Positions 51,505 to 60,520 of a stretch of DNA of 64,000 nucleotides are shown piece after piece. The position numbers were made by a program, and so were the translations under genes. Position 1 is the first letter of the stretch. Each line of letters opens with the position of its first letter. The stretch is from Sedimentitalea sp039941015. GTDB taxonomy: Bacteria > Pseudomonadota > Alphaproteobacteria > Rhodobacterales > Rhodobacteraceae. Below the pieces are notes generated by a model, which had not been told where the DNA came from, did no database searches, and saw only the letters and a program-made list of their open reading frames with translations. The stretch is from assembly GCF_039941015.1 (NCBI RefSeq), contig NZ_JBDVFI010000041.1; one strand, written 5' to 3'.

Positions 51505-52331
51505 AAACGGCTCTGGTTCAGCTAAGTTCTTCCGACGATCCTGATGAAAACCTCGGGAAAATTCAGGGATTTGTTGCCGAGGCTGCCAGTGCTGGAGCAG
51601 GTTTTGTTCTGACGCCAGAAGTCTCAAACTGTCTCTCTACAAGCCGGCGTCATCAGAATGATGTTCTCAAGGTGGAATCCGAGGACGCAACGCTTGCCGC
51701 TCTACGTGCACAGGCCGCCGAGCTGAACATATGGCTTCTGATCGGTTCACTGGGGCTCAAGACTCAGGATGCGGACGGACGATTCGCCAACCGATCCATT
51801 CTGATCGCCCCGGATGGCGAGATTCAGGCGCGGTATGACAAGGTCCACATGTTTGATGTGCAGGTCACGCCGGAAGAAACATATCGCGAATCGGACGGAT
51901 ACCGCCCCGGAGACCGGGCGGTTGTCGCCGATACTCCCTTTGGAAAGATCGGCTTGAGTATCTGTTACGATATTCGTTTCCCCTATCTTTACCGAGCCTT
52001 GGCGCAAGCTGGCGCGCGCATCCTGACGGTTCCTGCCGCGTTTTCCTATGTCACCGGCGCTGCGCATTGGCATAGCCTTCTGCGCGCCCGTGCAATTGAA
52101 AACGGCTGCTATGTGCTGGCCCCTGCACAGACTGGTGTTCATCAGAGCGGCAATGGGAAACCCCGTAAGACATACGGGCATAGCCTCGTGGTATCACCCT
52201 GGGGGGAAGTGTTGCTCGATGCGGGCACTGAAACCGGCGTGTTCGTCTTTGATATGGATGACTCGGCGGTAGATGAGGCGCGCCGCAAGGTGCCCTCTCT
52301 CACGCATACCCGCCAATTCGAGGGCCCATAG
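51501..52331 (+). CDS. Carbon-nitrogen hydrolase, Nit (deaminated glutathione amidase) type
   Basis: A 276-residue nitrilase-superfamily amidase with the catalytic triad E40 (LTPEVSN), K114 (YDKVHMFD) and C155 (SICYDIRFP). Its nearest group is Nit1/Nit2 (omega-amidase, deaminated glutathione amidase); the coupling with glutaredoxin supports a role in glutathione metabolism, as an inference. It begins with ATGA overlap from grxC and ends 14 bases before the MarR gene. Confidence 0.92.
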   Translation: MKTALVQLSSSDDPDENLGKIQGFVAEAASAGAGFVLTPEVSNCLSTSRRHQNDVLKVESEDATLAALRAQAAELNIWLLIGSLGLKTQDADGRFANRSILIAPDGEIQARYDKVHMFDVQVTPEETYRESDGYRPGDRAVVADTPFGKIGLSICYDIRFPYLYRALAQAGARILTVPAAFSYVTGAAHWHSLLRARAIENGCYVLAPAQTGVHQSGNGKPRKTYGHSLVVSPWGEVLLDAGTETGVFVFDMDDSAVDEARRKVPSLTHTRQFEGP

Positions 52332-52344
52332 CGATGCCACGGTC

Positions 52345-52788
52345 ATGAACGACGACACGAATGCCCTCGCTGTAACTCTGTTCAGCGAGATTCTGGCGGC
52401 GGACCAATTGCTGCGAAATCGGCTAAGCAAAGTGTTGCCCAAGGGGATGGAGATCTCGCATTTCTCGGTGCTCAACCACCTTGCGGTCATCAGCAAGGAG
52501 CGCACTCCGGCGCAGCTGGCCGATACATTCCACGTCACCCGTGGGGCGATGACAAACACTTTGGGCAAACTTGAACTCGCCGGTTATGTGCACATTCGCC
52601 CGGATTGGGACGATGCCAGACGCAAGCTTGTCGCGATCAGCCCTGCGGGAAGACAGGCGCGTGAACAGGCGATTTCGGCGCTGACGCCGGTGATCAATCA
52701 GGTCGTGGGCGAATTGGGCACCGCCAAGGTTCGCGCCGTTTTACCCGTGTTGCGGGAGCTTCGGATGCGCCTTGAAGCAAATGGTTGA
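52345..52788 (+). CDS. MarR-family transcriptional regulator
   Basis: A 147-residue winged-helix protein: the core LRNRLSKVLPKGMEISHFSVLNHLAV, the recognition helix VTRGAMTNTLGKLELAG and the wing RPDWDDARRKLVAISPAGRQ are typical. In Rhodobacterales it directly follows the grxC-nit genes, suggesting local stress or redox control. ATG 52345 is chosen; the in-frame GTG codon upstream would lengthen it into the Nit stop region. Confidence 0.92.
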   Translation: MNDDTNALAVTLFSEILAADQLLRNRLSKVLPKGMEISHFSVLNHLAVISKERTPAQLADTFHVTRGAMTNTLGKLELAGYVHIRPDWDDARRKLVAISPAGRQAREQAISALTPVINQVVGELGTAKVRAVLPVLRELRMRLEANG

Positions 52789-52936
52789 GTATTATACGCA
52801 TCTTTTGTGACAATTTCGCCAACGTTGCGTAACTTTCGCAATAATTCCGCTCCTGCTGGAAACATATACCAATTTATTAGTAGTTTGATGTCAATTTGTG
52901 CATATTGTTGAATGGCGTAGTTTTGGGAGGAACGGG

Positions 52937-53071
52937 ATGCTTCGCACAATTCTCATCGGCACATGCATTTTGATTCAAGGCACATTTGTTCGTGCGTTGC
53001 CTGACGGCCGTATTGCGGTTCGCGTCGGGTCAAGCGAGTTCATGGGCAAGCCGGTTAGCTCGGCTATCTGA
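52937..53071 (+). CDS. Secreted 44-residue peptide
   Basis: A 44-residue peptide with a perfect ribosome site GGGAGG 6 bases before ATG 52937. The first ~20 residues form a Sec-type signal (MLRTILIGTCILIQGTFVRA), leaving a mature peptide of about 24 residues: LPDGRIAVRV then GSSEFMGKPVSSAI. The gene lies in AT-rich DNA between marR and a hairpin that also ends infB. Small ORFs of this style are found in Rhodobacterales but the function is unknown. It is too short for most automated callers. Confidence 0.65.
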   Translation: MLRTILIGTCILIQGTFVRALPDGRIAVRVGSSEFMGKPVSSAI

Positions 53072-53094
53072 TCAGCCTTAAGGCTCAAAATGAC

Positions 53095-53125
53095 GAAGGG
53101 CACGCTCGAATTGAGCGCGCCCTTC
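53095..53125. terminator. Hairpin shared by the secreted-peptide gene and infB
   Basis: Stem GAAGGGCACGCTC / GAGCGCGCCCTTC (13 bp with one A-C mismatch) and loop GAATT, between two convergent gene ends. The T runs on both sides are short, so efficiency as a terminator is uncertain. Confidence 0.65.
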
Positions 53126-53148
53126 ATAAGCAGCTTCTATTTTCCGGA

Positions 53149-55635
53149 TCAGTCCAGCGTACGTGTCACTTCTTCGCGTTCAAAGATCTCGATCACGTCT
53201 GCCGGGCGGATGTCGTCATAGTTTTCGAACGCCATACCGCATTCCTGACCTGACTGTACTTCAGCAACTTCGTCCTTGAACCGCTTCAGCGTTTTCAGCG
53301 TCCCTTCGTGGATCACCACGTTGTCACGCAGAAGACGCACACCAGCGCTGCGGCGGGCGACGCCCTCGGTCACCAGACAGCCGGCAACTTTGCCAACGCC
53401 TGTCACCTTGAACACTTCCTTGATCTCGGCGTAACCGATGAACTTTTCGCGAATCTCGGCGCTCAGCAGTCCGCTTGCCGCGGCTTTGACGTCGTCAACA
53501 AGGTCATAGATCACCGAATAATACCGTATCTCAACACTCTTCTGGTTCGCCGTGTTCCGCGCACTCGCATTGGCACGAACGTTGAAGCCCATTATCGGTG
53601 CACCGCTTGCCTCGGCCAGGCCGACATCGGTTTCAGTGATGGCACCAACACCCGAATGCAGCACGCGCACGCGGACTTCGTCGTTGCCGATCTTCTCCAT
53701 TGCCTGAACGATCGCTTCTGCAGAGCCCTGCACATCGGCCTTGACCAGAATCGGCAACTCGCTGACGTTCTCGTCTGCCTTGGCGTTCGCCATCAACTGT
53801 TCGAGCGTGGTCGCAGCACCAGCCGCAGCACGTTTTTCCTTGGCGAGATTGGCACGGTAATCAGCGATTTCGCGCGCTTGTGCTTCGGTATCGACAACGT
53901 TCAGCACGTCGCCCGCTTCAGGTGTGCCATTAAGGCCGAGAACCTCGACAGGAACCGACGGGCCGGCGTCATTGACCCGCTCACCCTTGTCGTTCTCCAT
54001 GGCGCGAACCTTACCCCACTGCTCACCGACGACAAAGATATCGCCCTGACGCAAGGTGCCATTCTGCACCAGAACTGTTGCCACCGGGCCACGACCTATA
54101 TCGAGCTTGGCTTCGATAACGGCACCCTGTGCCGCGCGGTTCGGGTTAGCGTGCAGTTCAAGGATCTCTGCCTGAAGCGCGATTGCTTCGAGCAACTGGT
54201 CCAGACCCGTGCCATTGATTGCCGACACTTCGACGTCTTGAACATCGCCTGACATCTTTTCGACGACCACTTCGTGCTGAAGCAGATCGGTGCGCACCTT
54301 GTCAGGATTGGCATCCGGGCGGTCGATCTTGTTGATCGCCACGATCATCGGGACCTTGGCCGCCTTGGCGTGGTTGATCGCCTCAATGGTCTGCGGCATC
54401 ACCGCGTCATCCGCAGCAACGACCAGAACAACAATATCGGTGACCTGGGCACCACGCGAGCGCATTGACGTAAACGCAGCGTGGCCAGGTGTATCGAGGA
54501 AGGACAACAGCTGTCCGTCTTCGGTTTTGACCTGATAGGCACCGATGTGCTGGGTAATGCCACCCGCTTCGCCGGAAACCACCTTTGCTTTCCGAATCGC
54601 ATCAAGCAGCGAGGTCTTGCCGTGGTCGACATGGCCCATCACGGTGATGACCGGCGGACGCGGCATCAGATCCGCTTCATCATCCTCGGTCTGGGTGATG
54701 ACGTCTTCGACGTCGGCGTCAGAGACGCGCACAACCTTGTGGCCAAATTCCTCGATGATCAGTTCTGCGGTATCCGCATCAATGGTCTGGTTCTGCGTGA
54801 CCATCATGCCCATGTTCATCAGCGATTTGACGACTTCACCGACGCGTTCCGCCATGCGGTTCGCCAGTTCGGAAACCACGATCGCCTCGGGCAGATTTAC
54901 GTTCCGCACCACCTTTTCGCGCTCAACACTGCCGCCCATCGCCTTCTGGCGTGCGCGTTCCTGTTTACGCTTCATTGCGGCCATCGACCGCTGCCGTCCA
55001 CCTTCGCCGCCACGCAACGCTTGGTTCAACGTCAGCTTGCCTGAACGACGCCCATCATCATCACGGCCCTTGCCGCGCGTGTTGCGTTGCTCGCGTTCGC
55101 GGTCCGTCTTGCGAGGGGCCGTGGCTGCGGGTTTGTTTGCTGTCCTTGGCGCGGCGGCCGCTTCGGGCGCGGCGGCCGGTGCAGCAGCGGCGCGCTTTGC
55201 CGCTTGTTCCGCTTCCAGACGCTGGCGTTCTTCTTCGGCGGCCTTGGCCTTCAGCGCTTCTTCGCGCTCGCGCTCTTCACGCTCCTTGGCCTCGGCTTCG
55301 GCACGGCGGCGCTCACGATCTGCCGCGCGTTCGCGTTCTTCTGCCGCGCGTGCAGCAGCTTCTTCGGTCTCGCGCGCCTTGGCGGCCTGCACGGCCTTAA
55401 GACGACGGTCCATTTCCGCATCGGTAATACCGGCAGGGCGCCGCGACGGATCGCTGGCGGGCGTGGACATCGGAGAACCGGACTTGCCGGCACCCGGCTT
55501 GGGAACCACAACGCGCTTGCGCTTGGTTTCGACCACAACGTTCTTGGTCCGACCGTGACTGAAACTCTGCTTCACGTTCCCCGGACGGGAACCACCACGC
55601 AGGCCCAATGTCTTTTTGCCGTCAGTATCGCTCAT
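53149..55635 (-). CDS. infB: Translation initiation factor IF-2
   Basis: The initiator-tRNA GTPase of translation, 828 residues. The N-terminal ~250 residues are a charged, Lys/Arg/Glu/Ala-rich domain (with long coiled RERERAADRERRRAEA style stretches); the IF2_N region follows (~255-310), then the GTPase: G1 GHVDHGKTS, G3 DTPGHAAF, G4 NKID, and the beta-barrel and C2 domains to EEVTRTLD. It is the last gene of the rimP-nusA-ylxR-infB operon, 8 bases after ylxR. rbfA does not follow in this genome. Confidence 0.97.
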   Translation of the reverse strand: MSDTDGKKTLGLRGGSRPGNVKQSFSHGRTKNVVVETKRKRVVVPKPGAGKSGSPMSTPASDPSRRPAGITDAEMDRRLKAVQAAKARETEEAAARAAEERERAADRERRRAEAEAKEREEREREEALKAKAAEEERQRLEAEQAAKRAAAAPAAAPEAAAAPRTANKPAATAPRKTDREREQRNTRGKGRDDDGRRSGKLTLNQALRGGEGGRQRSMAAMKRKQERARQKAMGGSVEREKVVRNVNLPEAIVVSELANRMAERVGEVVKSLMNMGMMVTQNQTIDADTAELIIEEFGHKVVRVSDADVEDVITQTEDDEADLMPRPPVITVMGHVDHGKTSLLDAIRKAKVVSGEAGGITQHIGAYQVKTEDGQLLSFLDTPGHAAFTSMRSRGAQVTDIVVLVVAADDAVMPQTIEAINHAKAAKVPMIVAINKIDRPDANPDKVRTDLLQHEVVVEKMSGDVQDVEVSAINGTGLDQLLEAIALQAEILELHANPNRAAQGAVIEAKLDIGRGPVATVLVQNGTLRQGDIFVVGEQWGKVRAMENDKGERVNDAGPSVPVEVLGLNGTPEAGDVLNVVDTEAQAREIADYRANLAKEKRAAAGAATTLEQLMANAKADENVSELPILVKADVQGSAEAIVQAMEKIGNDEVRVRVLHSGVGAITETDVGLAEASGAPIMGFNVRANASARNTANQKSVEIRYYSVIYDLVDDVKAAASGLLSAEIREKFIGYAEIKEVFKVTGVGKVAGCLVTEGVARRSAGVRLLRDNVVIHEGTLKTLKRFKDEVAEVQSGQECGMAFENYDDIRPADVIEIFEREEVTRTLD

Positions 55636-55643
55636 AAAGCTCT

Positions 55644-56264
55644 TTATCCTTCCAGGCGGCCCTTGCCGCCTTCCGTTTTGCGTACACCGCGCAACCGCTG
55701 CGCTTCCTCTACAACACGTTGGGCGAGTCCGCCAGAGGCGAGCGCCGCATGTATCACAGTTTCGCGACCGAAGGCCAATCCCAACTCATCAGACGTCAAC
55801 CAACCGATGTAATGGCCAAAATGGGGTGTGCTTAGTTTCGATTTTCCACGGCCTGAACCGTCCACGGCCTGAAGCAGGATCAATGCCTCTTCCTTGGACA
55901 GCCAGTCCTTTACTTTTTCGTACCCGGCAACAGCGGCGCCAGATTTGCGGGCCAGGCTGATCAGGTCCACGACCCGGCGCGCCAGTTGCCGCTCTACTTC
56001 ATCGGTCAGCCCCTCGGGGATCTGAACCTGTGTCTTGAGGCCACGGGCAAACAGCTTTTTGGCAACTGCCTTGTCCACCGCCGCGCGATCTGCCGCGACA
56101 TAGACACCCCGCCCAGGCAACTTGCCCAGAATATCCGGAACCACCTGCCCATCGGGGCCCAGAACAAACCGGACCAGACCGAATTTAGGCTGCACTTCGC
56201 CCGTGACTATGCACTTGCGATCCGGACCGTCCGACCGGTCCTTGACGACGCCACCGCGACTCAT
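55644..56264 (-). CDS. YlxR/L7Ae-like RNA-binding protein
   Basis: A 206-residue fusion: residues ~10-90 form the DUF448 (YlxR) domain with DRKCIVTGEVQPKFGLVRFVLGPDGQVVPDILGKLPGRGVYVAADRAAVDKAV, and residues ~120-206 an L7Ae-like segment (LISLARKSGAAVAGYEKVKDWLSKEEALILLQAVDGS). It binds RNA, probably in ribosome assembly or transcription linked to nusA. ATG 56264 (MSRGGVVKDRSDG) is preferred since AGGGACAAC precedes it; a longer frame to 56387 overlaps the nusA stop. Position in the nusA-infB operon is conserved widely. Confidence 0.9.
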   Translation of the reverse strand: MSRGGVVKDRSDGPDRKCIVTGEVQPKFGLVRFVLGPDGQVVPDILGKLPGRGVYVAADRAAVDKAVAKKLFARGLKTQVQIPEGLTDEVERQLARRVVDLISLARKSGAAVAGYEKVKDWLSKEEALILLQAVDGSGRGKSKLSTPHFGHYIGWLTSDELGLAFGRETVIHAALASGGLAQRVVEEAQRLRGVRKTEGGKGRLEG

Positions 56265-56287
56265 GTTGTCCCTACCGGGGCCTGAGA

Positions 56288-57928
56288 TCAGGCCCCGACC
56301 TCCGAAGTCTGTTCTTCGCTGTCTTCTGCCGTCACGTCCTCGTTTTCTTCTGTTTCGTCGGCTTCCAGATCGGCAGGATCGACCCAACCAAGCAGGATAC
56401 GTGCAGTCATTACGAGAGACTGGGCTTCTTCCAGCGACATATCAAAGGGTTCCAGGATACCGTCATCCTTGACCCGCTCGCCATCGATTGTCGTCCAGCC
56501 GCCGGCCAGCTCCCAATCCGCACAGGTTGCAAAGTCTTCCAGCGTCTTGACGTCGTCCTTGGCAAGCGCCTCAATCATCTGGGGTGTCAGACCCTCAAAT
56601 TCAACCAGGCTGTCCTCGACACCCAGAGCGCGGGCATTATCAAGCGCCGCTTTGGCCTGTGCTTCGAGGTTTTCGCGGGCACGTGTCTGGAGCTCTTTGG
56701 CGGTGTCTTCGTCAACACCGTCGATCACCAGAAGCTCATCCAGCTCGACATAGGCAACCTCTTCGAGATTGGTAAAGCCTTCGGAAACCAGTAGCTGGGC
56801 AAAGAACTCATCGACATCCAAGGCGTCCATGAACAACTTCGTGCGCACTTCGAACTCTTTCTGGCGACGCGCGCTTTCCTCTTCTTCGGTCATGATGTCG
56901 ATATCCAGACCGGTCAGTTGACTGGCCAAACGCACGTTCTGACCGCGACGACCAATGGCGAGGCTCAACTGCTCTTCCGGCACCACGACTTCGATACGCT
57001 CGGCTTCTTCGTCCAGAACCACCTTGGTGACTTCTGCAGGTTGCAGGGCGTTCACGAGGAAGGTTGGCTGATCTTCATTCCATGGGATGATGTCGATCTT
57101 TTCGCCCTGAAGTTCGTTCACCACGGCCTGCACCCGGCTGCCGCGCATACCGACACAGGCACCGACGGGGTCAATGCTGTTGTCATAGGAAATCACGGCG
57201 ATCTTGGCGCGGCTTCCCGGGTCACGGGCAACGGCCTTGATCTCGATGATGCCGTCATAGATTTCGGGCACTTCCATTTTGAAGAGTGCCGCCATGAATT
57301 CCGGGGCAGTCCGGCTCAGGAAAATCTGCGGACCGCGCGGCTCGCGGCGCACATCCTTGATGTAGCAACGGATACGATCGTTCGGTCGATAGCTTTCGCG
57401 GCCGATCTTTTCGTTGCGGCGCAGGATCGCTTCGCCGGTGCCGACGTCAACCACGACGTTACCATATTCCTCGCGCTTGACGACGCCGTTGATGATGGTG
57501 CCGGCACGATCCTTGAATTCTTCGAACTGACGGTCACGTTCGGCTTCACGGACACGCTGCAGAATCACCTGCTTGGCGCTTTGCGCTGCAATCCGGCCCA
57601 TTTCCACCGGGGGAACTTCTTCGATGTATTGATCGCCGATCTGAGGCTCCGCGAGATACTGTTTCGCCTGATCAACGGTGAACTCGGCCTGATAGTTCTC
57701 GAGTTCTTCTTCATCGACCACTGTACGCACACGGGTAAACGTCGCCTTGCCGGTCTTGCGATCGATGGACACACGGATGTCCATTTCCGCGCCATAGCGG
57801 CTCTTGGCGGCGCGGGCGAGCGATTCTTCCATCGCCTCGACCACCAGTCCGGGGTCGATCATCTTTTCGCGCGCCACGGCCTCGGCCGTTTGCAGCAGTT
57901 CGAGCTGGTTGGCGGATGTAATGGCCAT
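56288..57928 (-). CDS. nusA: Transcription termination/antitermination factor NusA
   Basis: A 546-residue NusA: N-terminal RNAP-binding domain, S1 domain with VVKREEYGNVVVDVGTGEAILRRNEKIG, KH1 with KIAVISYDNSIDPVGACVGMRGSRVQAVVNELQGEKIDII, KH2 with LSLAIGRRGQNVRLASQLTG, and C-terminal acidic repeats like those in alphaproteobacteria (LVSEGFTNLEEVAYV; LAKDDVKTLEDFATC). It binds RNAP and RNA and couples to translation. The start ATG 57928 overlaps the rimP stop by one base (TGATG). Confidence 0.97.
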   Translation of the reverse strand: MAITSANQLELLQTAEAVAREKMIDPGLVVEAMEESLARAAKSRYGAEMDIRVSIDRKTGKATFTRVRTVVDEEELENYQAEFTVDQAKQYLAEPQIGDQYIEEVPPVEMGRIAAQSAKQVILQRVREAERDRQFEEFKDRAGTIINGVVKREEYGNVVVDVGTGEAILRRNEKIGRESYRPNDRIRCYIKDVRREPRGPQIFLSRTAPEFMAALFKMEVPEIYDGIIEIKAVARDPGSRAKIAVISYDNSIDPVGACVGMRGSRVQAVVNELQGEKIDIIPWNEDQPTFLVNALQPAEVTKVVLDEEAERIEVVVPEEQLSLAIGRRGQNVRLASQLTGLDIDIMTEEEESARRQKEFEVRTKLFMDALDVDEFFAQLLVSEGFTNLEEVAYVELDELLVIDGVDEDTAKELQTRARENLEAQAKAALDNARALGVEDSLVEFEGLTPQMIEALAKDDVKTLEDFATCADWELAGGWTTIDGERVKDDGILEPFDMSLEEAQSLVMTARILLGWVDPADLEADETEENEDVTAEDSEEQTSEVGA

Positions 57929-58503
57929 CAGTTGTCCTCCTGAGGAGACTCTTCGGTCTCGATCTCGTCAAAATGGTCTTCGTTCAGAGCGCCCGCCGCC
58001 TTGCGTTGGCGGAGCATTTCCTTGATCAGATCGTCGGTCAACACCAGTTTGGCATCACTCAGCCAATCGAATTGCAGACCGATGGTGCCTTCTGCGATAT
58101 TGATCAACACCTCTTCGCCTTCGACCCCGGCCAGCTCGCCCTTGAAGCGGCGGCGGCCATCGATCAGCTCGGTGGTTTCAATCTTGGCCTCATAGCCTTC
58201 GTAGGTGTCAAAATCTTTCAGCCGGGTCAGCGGGCGGTCGATGCCGGGGCTCGAGACTTCGAGCGCATAGGTATCCAGAATCGGGTCTTCGACATCCAGC
58301 GTTGCGCTGACAGCATTGGAGACTTCGGCGCAATCATCCACTTCGATTCCGCCGCCGGGCCGATCGACCATGATCTGCAATGTTGTCTGCTTGCCGCTCA
58401 TCAGCCGAATGCGCACGAGCTCAAACCCCAGGTCTTCGATAACCGGGGTAATGATTTCGGCGAGACGCCGGTCAATCGCAGCTTTTGCAATCAGATCGTT
58501 CAT
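57928..58503 (-). CDS. rimP: Ribosome maturation factor RimP
   Basis: A 191-residue 30S-assembly factor: the N-terminal IITPVIEDLGFELVRIRLMSGKQTTLQIMVDRPGGGIEVDDCAEVS and the ISSPG-like YALEVSSPGIDRPLTR are the family motifs; a C-terminal acidic tail follows (EDHFDEIETEESPQEDN). It is the first gene of the nusA operon. ATG 58503 has no strong ribosome site, but the terminator of the preceding gene lies 29 bases upstream, placing the promoter in or just before the hairpin. Confidence 0.95.
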   Translation of the reverse strand: MNDLIAKAAIDRRLAEIITPVIEDLGFELVRIRLMSGKQTTLQIMVDRPGGGIEVDDCAEVSNAVSATLDVEDPILDTYALEVSSPGIDRPLTRLKDFDTYEGYEAKIETTELIDGRRRFKGELAGVEGEEVLINIAEGTIGLQFDWLSDAKLVLTDDLIKEMLRQRKAAGALNEDHFDEIETEESPQEDN

Positions 58504-58531
58504 CGTGTCTTTCTATCCAGAGCGCGGGCAC

Positions 58532-58554
58532 AAAAAAACGGGCCCGCGGCCCGT
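58532..58554 (-). terminator. Rho-independent terminator upstream of rimP
   Basis: Stem ACGGGCC / GGCCCGT with a CGC-size loop followed, on the minus strand, by seven T residues. It lies after the short SBP-like gene and before the rimP promoter region and separates the two transcripts. Confidence 0.9.
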
Positions 58555-58682
58555 CAAAATTTCCGGTGGAGCCTCGGGACCAGAGCCCGACGCGCCGCTG
58601 TTGAAAAGGCATATACGCCCAGCATTCCGAATCTGCAACCCCCGACGGGTATCGCCGCGCTATATCACCGGCAAAAGGCGTT

Positions 58683-59492
58683 TCAGCCGAGCCACCACCG
58701 CTCGGCCAAACGGCCATCATCCAGCAGCCCCGCGCCAATTTCGCGCGGCCTTCCGACACTTTTGCGCATCGCCAGCGCCATGTTTTCGGAAGACGGGTAA
58801 AAGACCAGATCCGCGTGCCCTCGTAGGGATTCATCCTTGGGAATCGCTGCGATATCGACAAACCCGTCGCGCAGTGCCTCAGCACGAACGGTAGCATCGG
58901 GAATGACCAAGGCCTCGACCGTGTCCACCCATCCCGCGCGTCCGGCCTTGTAGTGGTCCGTAACCTTTTGCCCCAGATATTGCCGATCCGGCACCAAACG
59001 CTCGGTCCGGTAACACCCGGTGCCAATATTTCCATGTCGCGCGATGGCAAATTCGGGAGAGGCAAGGACAAACGGCAGGTCGGATCGCGCCTCTTCAAGC
59101 TCGATTCGCAGCTGCATCGGGTTTGTCGCCTCAATGTGCTTTGCGAGATCAAGTGGCTCAGTCAGACACTCAACGACACCTGCGGCACACACCGCTGTTC
59201 CGTCATGAAACCTGACGCCCTCGCGCAGATCAATGACCCATTCACGGCCCTTTGCCTCAGCGTACCAGCCTGTTGCAAGCTCGCCGTTGAGCGCCCCGTT
59301 CGGCGCAATTTCGGTCAGCCTATCGTATGCAGCACCATGCGCCAGCCGCGCAAGATTGTCGTCGCTTCGCGGGAGCGCGATTCGCAAGCGCCCACCCTGA
59401 CGCGGAGATGCCTCAAGCGACACGCCCGTTGCAGCGAGCAGTGCTGCAGCAACACCGGAGGAAAAAAGGGCGCGGCGATCAAGTCTTGTCAT
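58683..59492 (-). CDS. Short SBP_bac_5-like protein with Tat signal
   Basis: A 269-residue protein with a twin-arginine signal (DRRALFSSGVAAALLAATG) and only the N-terminal half of an oligopeptide/nickel SBP domain: AAYDRLTEIAPNGALNGELATGWYAEAKGREWVIDLREGVRFHDGTAV and NIGTGCYRTERLVPDRQYLGQ. Full DppA/OppA-type proteins exceed 500 residues, so the second lobe is missing. Relatives of this length occur in Rhodobacterales, hence it may be a stable small type rather than a decayed gene. It follows pip by one base. Ligand unknown. Confidence 0.75.
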   Translation of the reverse strand: MTRLDRRALFSSGVAAALLAATGVSLEASPRQGGRLRIALPRSDDNLARLAHGAAYDRLTEIAPNGALNGELATGWYAEAKGREWVIDLREGVRFHDGTAVCAAGVVECLTEPLDLAKHIEATNPMQLRIELEEARSDLPFVLASPEFAIARHGNIGTGCYRTERLVPDRQYLGQKVTDHYKAGRAGWVDTVEALVIPDATVRAEALRDGFVDIAAIPKDESLRGHADLVFYPSSENMALAMRKSVGRPREIGAGLLDDGRLAERWWLG

Positions 59493-59493
59493 A

Positions 59494-60471
59494 TCAGGTC
59501 AACGCCTCGGCAATCCGGTCCATCACCCGTACCAGTTCCGCGCTGATGCCCGGCTCGGACAGCGCGTGACCTGCATTGCGGATCAATTTAAGATCTGCAG
59601 CAGGCCAGGCCTCGGCCAGATTCCAAGCGGATGTTGGTGGACAGATCATATCATATCGCCCTTGAACAATGACGCCGGGAATATGAGCGATCCGATCGAC
59701 CTGAGCAAGGATTTGCCCATCACGATCCAGAAATCCCTTATTGATGAAATAGTGATTCTCCAGCCGGGCAAAGGCGCGCGCGTAGTCGCCGGGGCCTTCT
59801 CCCGACATGCCATTTGAATGAATCGAGGCGAGCGAATTCTCCCACGCCGACCAAGCGCGCCCATAGCGGGTTTCAAGTGGCAGGTCCCCGGAGAACAGGC
59901 GCCGGTTGTAGGCGCCGATCATGTCGTCGCGTTCATCTTCGGGAATCAGGGCAGAGAATCGCGCCCAGGCTTCGGGCCAGAACTTTCCGGCACCGCCACC
60001 GTAGAACCAATCAAGCTCTGCCTGCGTCATCAGAAAGACGCCACGCAGGATCAGGTGCCGGACTCGATCCGGGTGCGCCTGCGCATAAATCAGCGACAAT
60101 GTGGCGCCCCAACTGCCACCAAAGACCAGCCACGAGTCGATATCGAGTGTTTGGCGAATCAGTTCTGCATCATCCACGAGGTGCCAGGTCGTGTTGTTCA
60201 CGACCGACGCATGCGGCCGCGACCGTCCGCATCCGCGCTGATCAAACAGGATAATGCGATAGAATTCCGGGTCGAAATACCGCCGCATTGCCGGGCTGCA
60301 CCCGCCTCCGGGGCCGCCATGCATGACAATCACGGGAGTTCCCGCAGGGTTGCCACATTGTTCGACATAAATCGTGTGCCCGTCGCCCGTTTCCAGCATC
60401 TGCTGGTCATATGGGTCAATCGGCGGATACAGATACTGAACTGCGCGCTTTTGGTCCGGGTATTTGTCCAT
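59494..60471 (-). CDS. pip: Proline iminopeptidase
   Basis: An alpha/beta-hydrolase exopeptidase that releases N-terminal proline. 325 residues; motif HGGPGGGCSP (oxyanion site), nucleophile GGSWGATLSL, acid in QGRYDMICPP, and His in NAGHALSEP. The N-terminal YLYPPIDPYDQQMLETGDGHTIYVEQCGNP is the family signature. ATG 60471 (MDKYPDQK) is preferred to a longer frame. It is divergent from ubiG with 49 bases between starts. Confidence 0.94.
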   Translation of the reverse strand: MDKYPDQKRAVQYLYPPIDPYDQQMLETGDGHTIYVEQCGNPAGTPVIVMHGGPGGGCSPAMRRYFDPEFYRIILFDQRGCGRSRPHASVVNNTTWHLVDDAELIRQTLDIDSWLVFGGSWGATLSLIYAQAHPDRVRHLILRGVFLMTQAELDWFYGGGAGKFWPEAWARFSALIPEDERDDMIGAYNRRLFSGDLPLETRYGRAWSAWENSLASIHSNGMSGEGPGDYARAFARLENHYFINKGFLDRDGQILAQVDRIAHIPGVIVQGRYDMICPPTSAWNLAEAWPAADLKLIRNAGHALSEPGISAELVRVMDRIAEALT

Positions 60472-60520
60472 GCGTGCCCTATATAATGCGTATCTGATAA
60501 AAGAGCACATGGAGACAGGA

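Noticed and set aside
54545..55558. 337-codon plus-strand frame opposite infB with Ser/Arg/Ala-rich translation
   Set aside because: Low-complexity product caused by antisense reading of the charged IF-2 N-terminal domain.
58555..58682. Possible stable RNA in the gap between the short SBP gene and rimP
   Set aside because: No cloverleaf, tmRNA or SRP-like features could be folded by eye; it is likely only the 3' UTR and promoter region.
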